Source: Burkholderiales bacterium
Lineage (GTDB): Bacteria; Pseudomonadota; Gammaproteobacteria; Burkholderiales; Burkholderiaceae_C
Assembly: GCA_016185015.1 (NCBI GenBank)
Contig: JACPOI010000033.1
Span: forward strand, 1 to 63,407
Direction: 5' to 3'
DNA: 63,407 bases
Below are positions 28,367 through 39,692 of the stretch, one piece after another. A program made the position numbers and the translations under genes. Within the stretch, counting starts at the first letter, position 1. Each line of letters starts with the position of its first letter. A model generated the notes under the pieces. The model searched no databases. It saw nothing but the letters and a program-made list of their open reading frames with translations, and was not told where the DNA came from.

Positions 28367-30532
28367 GTGACCGTTCACCCCGCCCGCATCCGTCGCACCA
28401 GCCTGCTCAGCGTCGGCGAACTGGACCGGGCACGCGTGCTCGACACCCTGGTCAACAACCTGGACGGCATGGCCTACCGCTGCCTGAACGACGCGAGCTG
28501 GCGCATGGTCTTCGTCAGCCAGGGCTGCCTGGCCCTGACCGGCTACGGCCCGGCGGAACTGGTGCAGAACGCAGCCATCAGCTGGGAGGACATCACCCAC
28601 CCGCTGGACCGCTGCCGCGTGCGCGGGCAGATCGATGCCGCCGTGCGCAGCGGGCAACGCTTCACGGTGGACTACCGCATCACCACCCAGGCCGGGCAGA
28701 TCAAGTGGGTGCACGAACGCGGCATCGCCGTGCCCGACGAGCAGGGCGAACTGGTGATCGAAGGTTTCATCGAGGACGTGACCGCGCAGCGTGAGATGGC
28801 ACAGGCCCAGAAAGAGGCCGAGCTGCGCTACCGCAATATCTTCGAGCACGCCTCCGAGGGCATCTTCCAGACCTCGCTCGACGGCCGTTACCTGGCCGCC
28901 AACCCGGCGCTGGCCCGCCTCTACGGCTACACCAGCCCTGCGGCGTTGATGGCCGGCCTGGACGACATCGGCCGCCAGCTCTACACGCGCAGCGGCCAGC
29001 GCGAGCGCTTCCACCAGCTCATGGCCCAGCAGGGCGAGGTGCTCAACTTCGAGTCCGAGGTCTACCGCCAGGACGGGACGCGCATCTGGATCTCGGAGAA
29101 CGCTCACGCCGTGCGTGACGCGGACGGCCAGACCCTCTATTACGAGGGCACGGTGCAGGACATCTCCGAGCGCAAGCGCCACCAGGAAGAGCTGGAACGC
29201 CAGGCCAACCACGACATGCTCACCGGCCTGCCGAACCGCATCCTGCTGGGCGACCGGGTCGAGCAGGGCATCGCACGCGCGGCCCGCCTGGGTTATTACC
29301 TCACCGTGGTCTTCATCGACCTGGACAACTTCAAGTTCATCAACGACAGCCTGGGCCATGGTGCCGGCGACGAGCTGCTCAAGGAAATCGCCAGCCGCCT
29401 GCGCCACTGCGTGCGCACCTCCGACACGGTGGCGCGCCTGGGCGGCGACGAATTCGTGCTGCTGCTGGGCGACCACTTCCGCGCCAGCACGGTGATCTCG
29501 CAGCTGCGCCGTGTGCTGGCCGAGATCGGCCGCACCGTCATGCTCTCGGGGCGCGAGTTCCATGTGGGTGCCAGCCTGGGCGTGGCCATGTACCCGGGCG
29601 ACGGCGAAGACCCGGCCAGCCTGCTCAAGCATGCCGACACGGCCATGTACGCCGCCAAGAACCGCGGGCGCAACAACTTCCAGTTCTTCACCAGCGAACT
29701 CAACCGCGTGGCCGACGAGCGGCTCAACCTGGAAGCCGCGTTGCGCCAGGCCATCGAGCACGATGAGTTCGAGGTGCACTACCAGCCCAAGGTGGACCAC
29801 CGCCGCCGCATCGTCGGTGTGGAGGCGCTGGCGCGCTGGACCCACCCGGAGTACGGCCCCATCAGCCCGGACCGCTTCATCCCCATCGCCGAGGAAACCG
29901 GGCTCATCGTGCCGCTGACCACCATCATCCTGCGCCGCGCCTTCGCCGCCGCGCGCGACTGGAACCGGCGCCTGCCCACGCCCCTGCACGTGGCGGTCAA
30001 CCTCTCTCCGCGCCTTTTCCTCAGCGGCGACATCGTGGCCCATGTGGCCGGCCTGCTGGAGGAAGCCCAGCTGGCCTCCTCCCTGGTCGAACTGGAAATC
30101 ACGGAAACCGTCTTCATGGGCGACAGCGACAGCGTGGTCGCCACCCTGGGCGACTTCAAGGCCCTGGGCGTGCAGCTGGCCATGGACGACTTCGGCACCG
30201 GTTACTCGGCGCTGAGTTATCTGCGCCGTTTCCCGCTGGACATCATCAAGATCGACCGCTCCCTGGTCACCGGCATCGAGCACGAGGAAGAAGTGGCCAT
30301 GATCGCGCGCGCCGTGATCTCGCTGGGCCAGAGCCTGCGCAAGACCGTGGTGGCCGAGGGCGTGGAGAACCAGGCGCAGTTCGATTTCCTGCGTTACCAG
30401 GGCTGCCATGAATTCCAGGGGTATCTGCTCTCGCGCCCGCTGCCGCAGACCGAGATGACCCGCCTGCTACAGGCCGGCGGCACGATACCGGCCCCGACGC
30501 GGCCAAGCTCGGGTTTTGCGTCCCTGGCCTAG
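28367..30532 (+). CDS. PAS-PAS-GGDEF-EAL cyclic di-GMP enzyme
   Basis: A 721-residue soluble protein with two PAS domains (about 25-145 and 150-270), a GGDEF domain (about 275-440) and an EAL domain (about 455-705). Seen in the sequence: LGGDEF with the I-site RTSD just upstream, the EAL motif VGVEALARW, metal and catalytic residues in AVNLSPRLF, ELEITETVFM, MDDFGTGYSAL, IKIDRSLV and VVAEGVENQAQ. Both catalytic domains look intact, so it may make and degrade cyclic di-GMP depending on the PAS input. No membrane segment is seen. Start is GTG at 28367. Its stop overlaps the convergent HAD gene stop in a CTAG. Confidence 0.9.
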   Translation: MTVHPARIRRTSLLSVGELDRARVLDTLVNNLDGMAYRCLNDASWRMVFVSQGCLALTGYGPAELVQNAAISWEDITHPLDRCRVRGQIDAAVRSGQRFTVDYRITTQAGQIKWVHERGIAVPDEQGELVIEGFIEDVTAQREMAQAQKEAELRYRNIFEHASEGIFQTSLDGRYLAANPALARLYGYTSPAALMAGLDDIGRQLYTRSGQRERFHQLMAQQGEVLNFESEVYRQDGTRIWISENAHAVRDADGQTLYYEGTVQDISERKRHQEELERQANHDMLTGLPNRILLGDRVEQGIARAARLGYYLTVVFIDLDNFKFINDSLGHGAGDELLKEIASRLRHCVRTSDTVARLGGDEFVLLLGDHFRASTVISQLRRVLAEIGRTVMLSGREFHVGASLGVAMYPGDGEDPASLLKHADTAMYAAKNRGRNNFQFFTSELNRVADERLNLEAALRQAIEHDEFEVHYQPKVDHRRRIVGVEALARWTHPEYGPISPDRFIPIAEETGLIVPLTTIILRRAFAAARDWNRRLPTPLHVAVNLSPRLFLSGDIVAHVAGLLEEAQLASSLVELEITETVFMGDSDSVVATLGDFKALGVQLAMDDFGTGYSALSYLRRFPLDIIKIDRSLVTGIEHEEEVAMIARAVISLGQSLRKTVVAEGVENQAQFDFLRYQGCHEFQGYLLSRPLPQTEMTRLLQAGGTIPAPTRPSSGFASLA

Positions 30533-31179
30533 GACAAGAGCCCCGGCAACTGCGCCATGTCGCTGAACACCGCAGCCACGCCAGCGCGCAGGAAAGGCTC
30601 CGCCTCACCCTGCGGCACATAGGCAAACACCGTGGCACCAGCGGCAAGGCCGGCAGTGGTGCCGATCAGCGTGTCTTCCACCACGGCGCAGCGCTGCGGC
30701 GGCGCCGACAGGGCGGCCGCAGCAGCCAGGTAGACATCGGGGTGTGGCTTCGAACGCGGCATCTCGTGGCCGCTGAAGATGCGGCCCTCGAAATAGTCGT
30801 GCAGGCCCACCTTGCGCAGCTGCAGCTCGACCTTGTGGCGATCGGCGCCGGAAGCGCAGGCGATGCGTGCGTCCAGCCGTTCGTGCACGGCATGCACCGC
30901 GGCCTGCGCGTTGGCCACGATGCGCAGCTCGTCCTCCAGTGCGGCGTTGCGGCGTTCGCGAAAGCTGGCCAGCCAGGCCTCGGTCAGCGGCTGGCCGGTG
31001 TGAAACTCGATACGCTCCTTCTCATCGCGCACCATCCGGCCGATGAAGATGCGCATGCACTCTGCCTCGCTCAGCACCCAGCCGCGCTCGGCCAGCATGG
31101 TGCGTAGCACGCCGTTCACGATGGGTTCGGAATCGACCAGCACGCCGTCACAATCGAAGAGCACGGCCTCGAATCTCAC
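30529..31179 (-). CDS. HAD-IA family phosphatase (phosphoglycolate/beta-phosphoglucomutase-like)
   Basis: A 216-residue HAD hydrolase. Motif I is LFDCDGVLVDSEP, motif II IACASGADRHKVE, motif III lysine in MPRSKPHPDVYL and motif IV VVEDTLIGTTAGLAAG. The substrate is unknown. The start is a GTG at 31179 whose last two bases form the TGA stop of the upstream YchJ-like gene (GTGA overlap), so the two are translationally coupled. The open frame upstream is a shadow. It is the last gene of the acyl-CoA dehydrogenase operon. Confidence 0.85.
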   Translation of the reverse strand: MRFEAVLFDCDGVLVDSEPIVNGVLRTMLAERGWVLSEAECMRIFIGRMVRDEKERIEFHTGQPLTEAWLASFRERRNAALEDELRIVANAQAAVHAVHERLDARIACASGADRHKVELQLRKVGLHDYFEGRIFSGHEMPRSKPHPDVYLAAAAALSAPPQRCAVVEDTLIGTTAGLAAGATVFAYVPQGEAEPFLRAGVAAVFSDMAQLPGLLS

Positions 31180-31577
31180 TTCAGGTCTCCATCGACGTAG
31201 TACCAGCGCCCGTCCTCGCGCACAAAACGGCTGCGCTCGTGCAGGCGCACCGCGCGGCCGCTTTTGTCGCGCTGGCGTGCGACGAACTCGACTTCGGCAT
31301 GCGTGGCATCGATGGGCTGGTGTTGTTTCACCTCCAGCCCCAGCCACCTCACACCGGCATCGAAACCCAGTTCCGTCGGCCGGGTGCTGGCATGCCAGGT
31401 GGCCAGCAGGTAATCCGCCCGCTCCAGCACGAAAGCGCTGTAACGCGAGCGCATCAGCACCTCGGCATCGTGGGCCGGGATTCCGGCAAAGTCAGCGAGG
31501 TAAGGGCCACAACACTGCGCATGGCTCAACACACGACCGGCTGCATCGCGCCGGCCGCAGGGGCAATCCACCACCAT
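31176..31577 (-). CDS. YchJ family protein (SEC-C-like zinc motif)
   Basis: A 133-residue protein of the YchJ/UPF0225 family. It begins with the zinc-binding cluster CPCGRR...QCCGPYL, continues with LMRSRYSAFVLERADYLLATWH, the hallmark of the family, and ends in an NTF2-like part with the conserved SRFVREDGRWYYVDG. Function is unknown. ATG at 31577 shares its last base with the rhodanese stop codon (TGATG on the minus strand), so it is coupled to that gene. Downstream it overlaps the HAD gene by 4 bp. Confidence 0.88.
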   Translation of the reverse strand: MVVDCPCGRRDAAGRVLSHAQCCGPYLADFAGIPAHDAEVLMRSRYSAFVLERADYLLATWHASTRPTELGFDAGVRWLGLEVKQHQPIDATHAEVEFVARQRDKSGRAVRLHERSRFVREDGRWYYVDGDLK

Positions 31578-31993
31578 CAGCCGCCCTTCTTGGCCTTGCG
31601 TTCTTCCAGCGTCTCCACCGGGCCGCCGTGCTTGACCCATTCGGCAAAACCGCCCTCGATGTGCGAGACGTTGGTCATGCCCATGTCCTGCAGGGTCTTG
31701 GTCGCCAGCGCGCTGCGCCAGCCCGCGCCGCAGAAGAGGATGAAGTGCTTGCTTTCGTCGGACCACATGGGCTTGTGGTACGGCGACTCGGGGTCGACCC
31801 AGAACTCCAGCATGCAGCGCGGTGCGTGCGTGCTGCCGGTGACGGTGCCCTCTTTCAGTTCACGCACATCGCGGATGTCGACGATGTGCACCTTGGGGTC
31901 GTCCAGCATGGCCAGCACCTCGGGCACGGTGTGGGTGGTGACCTCGGCCATCGCTTCGTCGACGAGGGCGCGGAATCCTTTGGTGATGGGCAT
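31577..31993 (-). CDS. Rhodanese-domain sulfurtransferase
   Basis: A 138-residue single-domain rhodanese. Seen in the sequence: VHIVDIRDVRELKEGTV, the arginine in THAPR, and the active-site loop LFCGAGWRSA with catalytic Cys. Such proteins move sulfane sulfur from thiosulfate or persulfides; the acceptor is unknown. It is tightly coupled to the downstream YchJ-like gene and 16 bp past the amidohydrolase gene. No signal peptide. Confidence 0.88.
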   Translation of the reverse strand: MPITKGFRALVDEAMAEVTTHTVPEVLAMLDDPKVHIVDIRDVRELKEGTVTGSTHAPRCMLEFWVDPESPYHKPMWSDESKHFILFCGAGWRSALATKTLQDMGMTNVSHIEGGFAEWVKHGGPVETLEERKAKKGG

Positions 31994-32009
31994 GGCGCTA
32001 CTCCTTCAA

Positions 32010-32897
32010 TCAATCCGCCAGACGGTACACGCGCGCAGCGGTGCCGCCAAAGATATCGGCCTGCTCGGCCGCAGTCAGGTCTTGCACGGCGGCGCGGTGC
32101 GCCGCGATCAGGCTGGCGTGGTCGGTCCAGAGCTTCTCGATAGGGAAGTTGGAGCCGTACATGCAGCGCTGGGCGCCAAAGAACGTCACGGTCTGCCCCA
32201 CCACCATGGCAATGTGCGCCGGATCGTTACGCTGGATGAAGGTGCCCAGGCCTGAGAGCTTCACAAACACATTGCGCTGCGCGGCCAGCTTGCCCATGCC
32301 TTCGCGCCAGGCCCGTACCCCCACATGCGAGGTGTCGGCCAGCATGCCGGCATGGACCAGAATGAAATTGACCTTCGGGTTCGCGGCGGCCAGCTGGGCC
32401 GCATCGGCCATCTGGCCGGAGAAGACCTGCAGATCGAAGCTGTAGCCGTAGTCGGCCAGGTGAGCGATATTGCGGCTCAGCAAGGCGCTGCGCACCTGCT
32501 CGGGGCCCGGGGCGAAGCGGTAGAGCGGGTTCTCGTGCCAGTGCAGCTGCATGCGCACGCCGCGCACCAGCGGGTATTTCTTCAGGAGGTCGAGCTGCGG
32601 CCGCACGTCGGGCGCCATCATGTCGGCATAGGCCACCATGGCGTGCGGCCAGCCGGTACGCTGTGCCTCAGCCTGCACCCAGGCGGCCTCCTGCTCGAAT
32701 TGCGCGGCCGGCCAGTTGGTCTGCACGTAGACGGACTGCGTAATGCCCGAGCCGGCCTGGTCGGCCAGGAATTCTTCCACCGGATAGTCGCGCCGGATCG
32801 CCTCGTAAGGCCCGAAGATGCGCGGCACCATGGGGCCCTGCAACCAGGGCAGGTCCTGCTGGCGCCAGATATGGTGGTGGGAATCAATGATGTTCAT
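32010..32897 (-). CDS. Amidohydrolase (lactonase-like, Pfam Amidohydro_2 type)
   Basis: A 295-residue TIM-barrel metal hydrolase starting MNIIDSHHHIWRQQDLPWLQG, which carries the HxH motif of the Amidohydro_2 family (L-fuconolactonase, 2-pyrone-4,6-dicarboxylate lactonase, decarboxylases). NFILVHAGMLAD supplies another histidine and MYGSNFPIEKLW the late-barrel segment. The GSNFP form, in place of GSDxP, lacks the usual aspartate at that position, so its mechanism may differ from classic members. It lies between the acyl-CoA dehydrogenase (31 bp) and rhodanese (16 bp) genes, in one operon. Confidence 0.85.
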   Translation of the reverse strand: MNIIDSHHHIWRQQDLPWLQGPMVPRIFGPYEAIRRDYPVEEFLADQAGSGITQSVYVQTNWPAAQFEQEAAWVQAEAQRTGWPHAMVAYADMMAPDVRPQLDLLKKYPLVRGVRMQLHWHENPLYRFAPGPEQVRSALLSRNIAHLADYGYSFDLQVFSGQMADAAQLAAANPKVNFILVHAGMLADTSHVGVRAWREGMGKLAAQRNVFVKLSGLGTFIQRNDPAHIAMVVGQTVTFFGAQRCMYGSNFPIEKLWTDHASLIAAHRAAVQDLTAAEQADIFGGTAARVYRLAD

Positions 32898-32928
32898 GCG
32901 CGTCCTTGTTCCCGCATGATAGGCCGGT

Positions 32929-34056
32929 TCACAAGGCCCGCTGGATCAGTATTTTCTGCACGTCGCTGGTGCCTTCGTAGATCTGGCAGACACGCACGTC
33001 GCGGTAGATGCGCTCCACCGGGAAATCACTCACATAACCATAACCGCCCAGCGTCTGGATGGCGGCGCTGCAGACCTGTTCGGCCATCTCGCTGGCAAAG
33101 AGCTTGGCCATGGCCGCTTCCTTCAGGCAGGGGCGCCCGGCGTCGCGCAGCGCAGCGGCGTGCCAGGTCAGCTGGCGCGCAGCCTCGATCTTCGTGGCGC
33201 ATTCGGCCAGGCGGAAACCCACGGCCTGGTGGTTGAAGATGGGCTGGCCGAAGCTCTCGCGCTCCTTGGCGTACTGGATGGCCACCTCCAGCGCGCTGCG
33301 TGCCATGCCTATGCTTTGCGAGGCGATGCCGATGCGCCCGCCCTCCAGGCCACCGAGCGCGATCTTGTAGCCCTCGCCCTCCGCGCCGATCAGGTTCTCG
33401 GCTGGTATACGGCAATTCTCGAAATTGATCTGTGCGGTATCGCTGCTGTGCTGGCCGAGTTTCTCTTCCAGCCGGGCCACCACATAACCCGGCGCATCGG
33501 TGGGCACCAAGAAAGCGCTCATGCCTTTCTTGCCGGCGCCCTTGTCGGTCACGGCGATGACGATGGCCACCTGCCCGTGCTTGCCACTGGTGATGAACTG
33601 CTTGACGCCGTTGAGCACGTAAGCGTCGCCGTCGCGCCGGGCCGTGGTGCGCAGGCCCGAGGCGTCCGAGCCCACATGCGGCTCGGTCAGGCAGAAGGCG
33701 CCCAGCATCTCACCACGCGCCAGCGGCGCCAGCCACTTGGCTTGCTGCTGCGCGTTGCCGTGTTTCATCAGGATGGCGTTGACCGGGCAGTTGGTCACGC
33801 TGATGGCCGTGCTGGTGCCGCCGTCACCCGCGGCGATCTCCTCCAGCACCAGGGACAGGCTCAGGTAGTCCAGGCCGGCCCCGCCCAGTTCCTCGGGCAC
33901 GCAGATGCCGTAGGCGCCCAGCGCGGCCAGGCCGCGGTGCACCTCGCGCGGGAAGTGGCGCTCCCGGTCCCAGCGCGCGGCGTGTGGCCAGAGCTCGGCG
34001 CGCGCAAAGTCGCGCACCGCATCGCGGATCATTTCCTGGTCCTGGGTCAGCAGCAT
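32929..34056 (-). CDS. Acyl-CoA dehydrogenase (short/branched-chain type)
   Basis: A 375-residue FAD-dependent acyl-CoA dehydrogenase. Seen in the sequence: [15 protein letters not shown] and [13 protein letters not shown] around the flavin, the C-terminal ETF-interacting region, and the catalytic base Glu361 in IYEGTSDVQ, the position used by short- and medium-chain enzymes and not by isovaleryl-CoA dehydrogenase. ATG at 34056 gives the normal length; the longer frame runs through the operator. A LiuR-type palindrome ends 15 bp upstream of this ATG. The substrate could be a branched short-chain acyl-CoA (inference from the operator). It heads the operon with the amidohydrolase, rhodanese, YchJ-like and HAD genes. 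Confidence 0.9.
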   Translation of the reverse strand: MLLTQDQEMIRDAVRDFARAELWPHAARWDRERHFPREVHRGLAALGAYGICVPEELGGAGLDYLSLSLVLEEIAAGDGGTSTAISVTNCPVNAILMKHGNAQQQAKWLAPLARGEMLGAFCLTEPHVGSDASGLRTTARRDGDAYVLNGVKQFITSGKHGQVAIVIAVTDKGAGKKGMSAFLVPTDAPGYVVARLEEKLGQHSSDTAQINFENCRIPAENLIGAEGEGYKIALGGLEGGRIGIASQSIGMARSALEVAIQYAKERESFGQPIFNHQAVGFRLAECATKIEAARQLTWHAAALRDAGRPCLKEAAMAKLFASEMAEQVCSAAIQTLGGYGYVSDFPVERIYRDVRVCQIYEGTSDVQKILIQRAL

Positions 34057-34071
34057 GGCAGGCTTGTTTCC

Positions 34072-34097
34072 AATTGACGTTGACGTAAACGTCAATT
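34072..34097. promoter_or_regulatory. LiuR-type operator (26-bp near-perfect palindrome)
   Basis: The left half AATTGACGTTGAC and the right half GTAAACGTCAATT are complementary except for one base. The core is the same as the palindromes at 27518 and 46574. It lies just upstream of the acyl-CoA dehydrogenase (ATG 15 bp away) and downstream of the SDR stop. Because it is so close to the start codon, repression by blocking transcription is more likely than activation (inference). Confidence 0.8.
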
Positions 34098-34112
34098 ATG
34101 CCGCCGGGGCGC

Positions 34113-34787
34113 TCAGAAAGTCTCGTAGCGTCGGCCGTCGTGGTGCAGGAAGGCGCCCTTGTGCCCGGCATCCAGTCCAGCCAGGGTGGCGCGCATGGCC
34201 GTCACGCTTTGCTGTACGGTCAGCGGCGCGCCGGCGCCGCCCATGTCGGTCTGTACCCAGCCCGGGCACAGCGCCACCATGATGGTGCCGGGATAGTCGT
34301 GCTGTGCCGCGACCACCGCCATATTGAGCGCGGCCTTGCTGACGCGGTAGGTCCAGCCGTAGCTCGATTCGACCGCGCCGATCTGCCCCATGCCGCTGGT
34401 GATGAAGGCGAACCTGCCGCCCTGCCGCGACGTTGCCACCAGCGGCGCCACCTGGGGGATGGCCTGCATGGCCCCCAGTACGTTGGTGTGCAGAACCCGG
34501 TCGAACTCAGGCTGGGTGGGCGGTGTGGTCGCCCCGTGATCGGACCAGACCCCGGCCACGTAAAGCGCGATGTCGATCGACTCGCCGTCGAGCAGCCAGG
34601 CCAGGCCGCTGACGCTGGCGGGATCGGCCACGTCGACCTTGAGCGCCGTGGCCCCGAGCTCCCGCAGCCGTGCGAGGCCGGTCGCATCGCGCGCAGTGGC
34701 GATCACGCGCGCGCCCTCGGTCACGTACTGGCGCACGAATTCCAGGCCGATGCCGCGCGAGGCGCCGATGACGAGAACCGTCGCCAT
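34113..34787 (-). CDS. Short-chain dehydrogenase/reductase (SDR)
   Basis: A 224-residue classical-type SDR. NAD(P) motif GASRGIGLEF at the N-terminus, AGVWSD near the nucleotide, FAFITSGMG strand with a Ser, and the catalytic YRVSK pair. It resembles C-factor/CsgA-like SDRs, but the substrate is unknown. Its start is 1 bp after the stop of the upstream chemoreceptor gene, so the two may be co-transcribed. The LiuR-type palindrome lies past its stop, so this gene is not an obvious target. Confidence 0.87.
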   Translation of the reverse strand: MATVLVIGASRGIGLEFVRQYVTEGARVIATARDATGLARLRELGATALKVDVADPASVSGLAWLLDGESIDIALYVAGVWSDHGATTPPTQPEFDRVLHTNVLGAMQAIPQVAPLVATSRQGGRFAFITSGMGQIGAVESSYGWTYRVSKAALNMAVVAAQHDYPGTIMVALCPGWVQTDMGGAGAPLTVQQSVTAMRATLAGLDAGHKGAFLHHDGRRYETF

Positions 34788-34788
34788 G

Positions 34789-36309
34789 TCAGAGGCGGAA
34801 GGTGCCCACCAGCTGGTTCAGGTGCTGGGCCTGCTCACGCAGGCTCATGGCCGCAGCGGTAGATTCCTCCACCAGGGCGGCGTTCTGCTGTGTGGCCTGG
34901 TCCATCTGCGTCACGGCGTCACCCACCTGGGCCACGCCCTGGCTCTGCTCGGTGCTGGCGGCGCTGATCTCGCCCATGATGTCGGTCACGCGGCGGATGC
35001 TGGCCACCACTTCGCTCATGGTGGCGCCGGCCTGGTCCACCAGGGCCGTGCCTTGCCCGACCCGCTCCACGCTGTCGGTGATGAGCGTCTTGATCTCTTT
35101 CGCCGCCTCGGCACTGCGGCCCGCCAGGCTGCGCACCTCAGAAGCCACCACGGCGAAACCGCGCCCCTGCTCCCCCGCACGGGCGGCTTCCACCGCGGCG
35201 TTGAGCGCCAGGATGTTGGTCTGGAAGGCGATGCCGTCGATCACGCTGATGATGTCGGCAATCTTCCTGGAGCTGTCGTTGATGCCCTTCATGGTGTCCA
35301 CCACCTGGGCCACCACCTCGCCGCCCTGCACCGCTACCGTGCTGGCGCTCTGGGCCAGCTGGTTGGCCTGGCGGGCGTTGTCGGCGTTCTGCTTCACGGT
35401 GGAGGAGAGCTCTTCCATGCTGGCCGCGGTTTCTTCGAGTGCGCTGGCCTGGCTTTCGGTACGCGCACTCAGGTCCTGACTGCCGGCGGCGATCTCGCTG
35501 CTGGCCGTGGTGATGCTGTCGGTCGAATGGCGCACCTCGCCGACCAGACGGCGCAAGGACTCCTGCATCGTCACCAGCCCCTCCATCAGGCTGCCACGAA
35601 AGCGTGTGGGCGGCACGGGGTAGGCCAGGTTGCCTTCGGCGATCTCGGCCAGGGCCTGGCGCGCATCGCTCGGGTCCCCTCCCAGTTCGTTGCAGACCGT
35701 ATTGCGCAGGTAGAGCGTGAAGCCGGTGGCCACAACAACGGCCAGCACGGCCAGGGAGATGGAAAACAGGATCACCCGGTTGACCTGGCGCTCGACATCG
35801 GCCTGGGCTTCTTCCGACATCTTCCCGGCCACCTCGACCTGCTTGAGCAGCTCGCCGCGCAGATTGCGCCAGGCCGGCGTCTCGGTGCTGTTGAGGAACT
35901 TCACTGTCTCCGTCGACTGCTCCTTGATCAGGGCCAGCACCTTTTCCTGGGCCTGGGCATGCGCAGCGCGCAGCGACGGCAGCCTGGTCAGGCCCTCTTC
36001 GAAGGCCGTGCCCTGGGCCGTCTTGACGGCGTCGGCATAGGCCTTGTCATAGGCCGTGCGCCCCCCGTCCAGGTTCCTGGACGCCTGGGGATTGGTCGGG
36101 TCGAGCACGATGTTGCGCAAGGCCTGGCCCATCTGCAGGCCCTGGGCGTACATCTCAGTGAGTCCGGCACTGATGCGCTGCTCGGTCTGGATGTAACGAC
36201 CGAACTGGTTCTTGGTGTAGACCAGACCGCCGATGCTGCCGGCTAGGCCGACGATGAATAGCGCCGCGGGAACCACGGCACACAGGAGAAGTTTGGAGCT
36301 GAATTTCAT
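34789..36309 (-). CDS. Methyl-accepting chemotaxis protein
   Basis: A 506-residue chemoreceptor. One membrane segment lies at about 8-30 ([18 protein letters not shown]) and a second at about 190-215, with a helical periplasmic sensor domain between. A HAMP-like stretch and the long cytoplasmic coiled coil follow, with the highly conserved hairpin tip [37 protein letters not shown]. There is no CheR/CheB-binding pentapeptide at the C-terminus (it ends GTFRL). ATG at 36309 ([12 protein letters not shown]) starts the signal-anchor. The ligand is unknown. No che genes are nearby. Confidence 0.92.
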   Translation of the reverse strand: MKFSSKLLLCAVVPAALFIVGLAGSIGGLVYTKNQFGRYIQTEQRISAGLTEMYAQGLQMGQALRNIVLDPTNPQASRNLDGGRTAYDKAYADAVKTAQGTAFEEGLTRLPSLRAAHAQAQEKVLALIKEQSTETVKFLNSTETPAWRNLRGELLKQVEVAGKMSEEAQADVERQVNRVILFSISLAVLAVVVATGFTLYLRNTVCNELGGDPSDARQALAEIAEGNLAYPVPPTRFRGSLMEGLVTMQESLRRLVGEVRHSTDSITTASSEIAAGSQDLSARTESQASALEETAASMEELSSTVKQNADNARQANQLAQSASTVAVQGGEVVAQVVDTMKGINDSSRKIADIISVIDGIAFQTNILALNAAVEAARAGEQGRGFAVVASEVRSLAGRSAEAAKEIKTLITDSVERVGQGTALVDQAGATMSEVVASIRRVTDIMGEISAASTEQSQGVAQVGDAVTQMDQATQQNAALVEESTAAAMSLREQAQHLNQLVGTFRL

Positions 36310-36409
36310 GCCTGGGTCCTGATGAGGCGCAAGGTCTGCATCATCGCCCACTTATGAAAACTTAGCCAGACCCTCCTGGCCATGCGTGGCGCGGATAAGC
36401 GCCGGTTTT

Positions 36410-37591
36410 TCAGAGCATTTCCAGCGCCACCGCCGTGCCTTCGCCGCCGCCGATGCACAGGGTGGCCAGGCCCCGCTTGAGGCCACGGGCCTTGAGTGCA
36501 TGCATGAGCGTGACCATGATGCGCGCACCACTGGCACCAATCGGGTGACCCAGTGCGCAGGCGCCGCCGTTGACGTTGACGATGTCGTGCGAGACCTTGA
36601 GCTCTTCCATCAGCGCCATGGGCACCACGGCGAAAGCCTCGTTGACCTCCCACAGGTCCACGTCCTTCACGCTCCAGCCGGCCGCGGCCAGGGCCTTCTG
36701 CGTGGCGCCCACCGGGGCGGTGGTGAACCACTCGGGTTCCTGCGCGTACATGGCATGCGACACGATCTTCGCCAGCGGCTTGCAGCCCAGCTTGGCGGCG
36801 GTGGAAGCGCGCATCATCACCAGCGCTGCGGCACCGTCGTTGATGGAGGAGCTGCTGGCGGCGGTGATGGTGCCGTCCTTCTTGAAGGCGGGCTTGAGCG
36901 CCGCAATCTTGTCGAGCTTGGCCTTGCCCGGACCTTCGTCGATGGAGACCACGGTCTCGCCGGCACGGGTCTTCACGGTCACCGGCGTGATCTCGGCCGC
37001 AAAGCCACCGTTCTGGATGGCGGCCTGCGCGCGGCGCACGCTGCTGCTGGCGAAATGGTCCTGCTGCTCGCGCGTGAACTTGTACTTGGCGGCGCAGTCC
37101 TCGCCAAAGGTGCCCATGGAGCGGCCGGCCTCGTAAGCATCTTCCAGGCCGTCGAGCATCATGTGGTCGTAGATCTTGTCGTGGCCCATGCGGTAGCCGC
37201 CGCGGCCCTTGAGCATGAGATAGGGCGCATTGGTCATGCTCTCCATGCCGCCGGCCACGACCACGTCGGCCGTGCCGGAATGCAGCATGTCGTGCGCAAA
37301 CATGGCCGCGCGCATGCCCGAGCCGCACATCTTGGACAGGGTCACCGCGCCCGCGCTCTTGGGCAGGCCGCCCTTGAAGCCGGCCTGGCGCGCCGGGGCC
37401 TGGCCCTGGCCGGCCATCAGGCAGTTGCCCATCAGCACCTCGTTGACGAGCTCGGCCTTGATGCCGGCGCGCTCGACGGCGGCCCGGATGGCCGCGCCAC
37501 CCAGGTCATGGGCCGAAAGGGAGGAAAAGTCGCCCTGGAACGCCCCCATGGGGGTGCGGGCGGCGCCGACGATAACGATGGGATCGGACAT
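36410..37591 (-). CDS. Acetyl-CoA C-acetyltransferase (thiolase)
   Basis: A 393-residue thiolase, type II biosynthetic/degradative class. Seen in the sequence: VGAARTPMGAFQG at the N-terminus, the acyl-accepting Cys in LSKMCGSGMRA, NEAFAVVPMA, GGACALGHPIGASGAR and the second Cys in LCIGGGEG. It interconverts acetoacetyl-CoA and two acetyl-CoA, so it could finish leucine breakdown after acetoacetate activation, or supply polyhydroxybutyrate synthesis. ATG at 37591 is preceded by CAGGAGCACACC, a good ribosome-binding site. It is monocistronic as far as seen. Confidence 0.92.
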   Translation of the reverse strand: MSDPIVIVGAARTPMGAFQGDFSSLSAHDLGGAAIRAAVERAGIKAELVNEVLMGNCLMAGQGQAPARQAGFKGGLPKSAGAVTLSKMCGSGMRAAMFAHDMLHSGTADVVVAGGMESMTNAPYLMLKGRGGYRMGHDKIYDHMMLDGLEDAYEAGRSMGTFGEDCAAKYKFTREQQDHFASSSVRRAQAAIQNGGFAAEITPVTVKTRAGETVVSIDEGPGKAKLDKIAALKPAFKKDGTITAASSSSINDGAAALVMMRASTAAKLGCKPLAKIVSHAMYAQEPEWFTTAPVGATQKALAAAGWSVKDVDLWEVNEAFAVVPMALMEELKVSHDIVNVNGGACALGHPIGASGARIMVTLMHALKARGLKRGLATLCIGGGEGTAVALEML

Positions 37592-37641
37592 GGTGTGCTC
37601 CTGAAGCGTGAATACGTATCCACGCATTTTGCCGCGAAAGG

Positions 37642-37665
37642 CACGCCCGGGCGGACCCGGGCGTG
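37642..37665 (-). terminator. Hairpin downstream of thiC
   Basis: A perfect 10-bp stem (CACGCCCGGG / CCCGGGCGTG) with a 4-nt loop, 13 bp past the thiC stop. The T-run after it on the minus strand is short (CCTTTC), so termination may be only partial. Confidence 0.55.
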
Positions 37666-37678
37666 ACAGTCAGGAGGA

Positions 37679-39607
<1,929 letters not shown>

Positions 39608-39692
39608 TCACAGAACGCGAACCGGAAGACGGCACGAGGCCAGCAAGGGGAAACAGACGCGGCACGCCACGCTGGGTGGACTGCAGGTCAGG

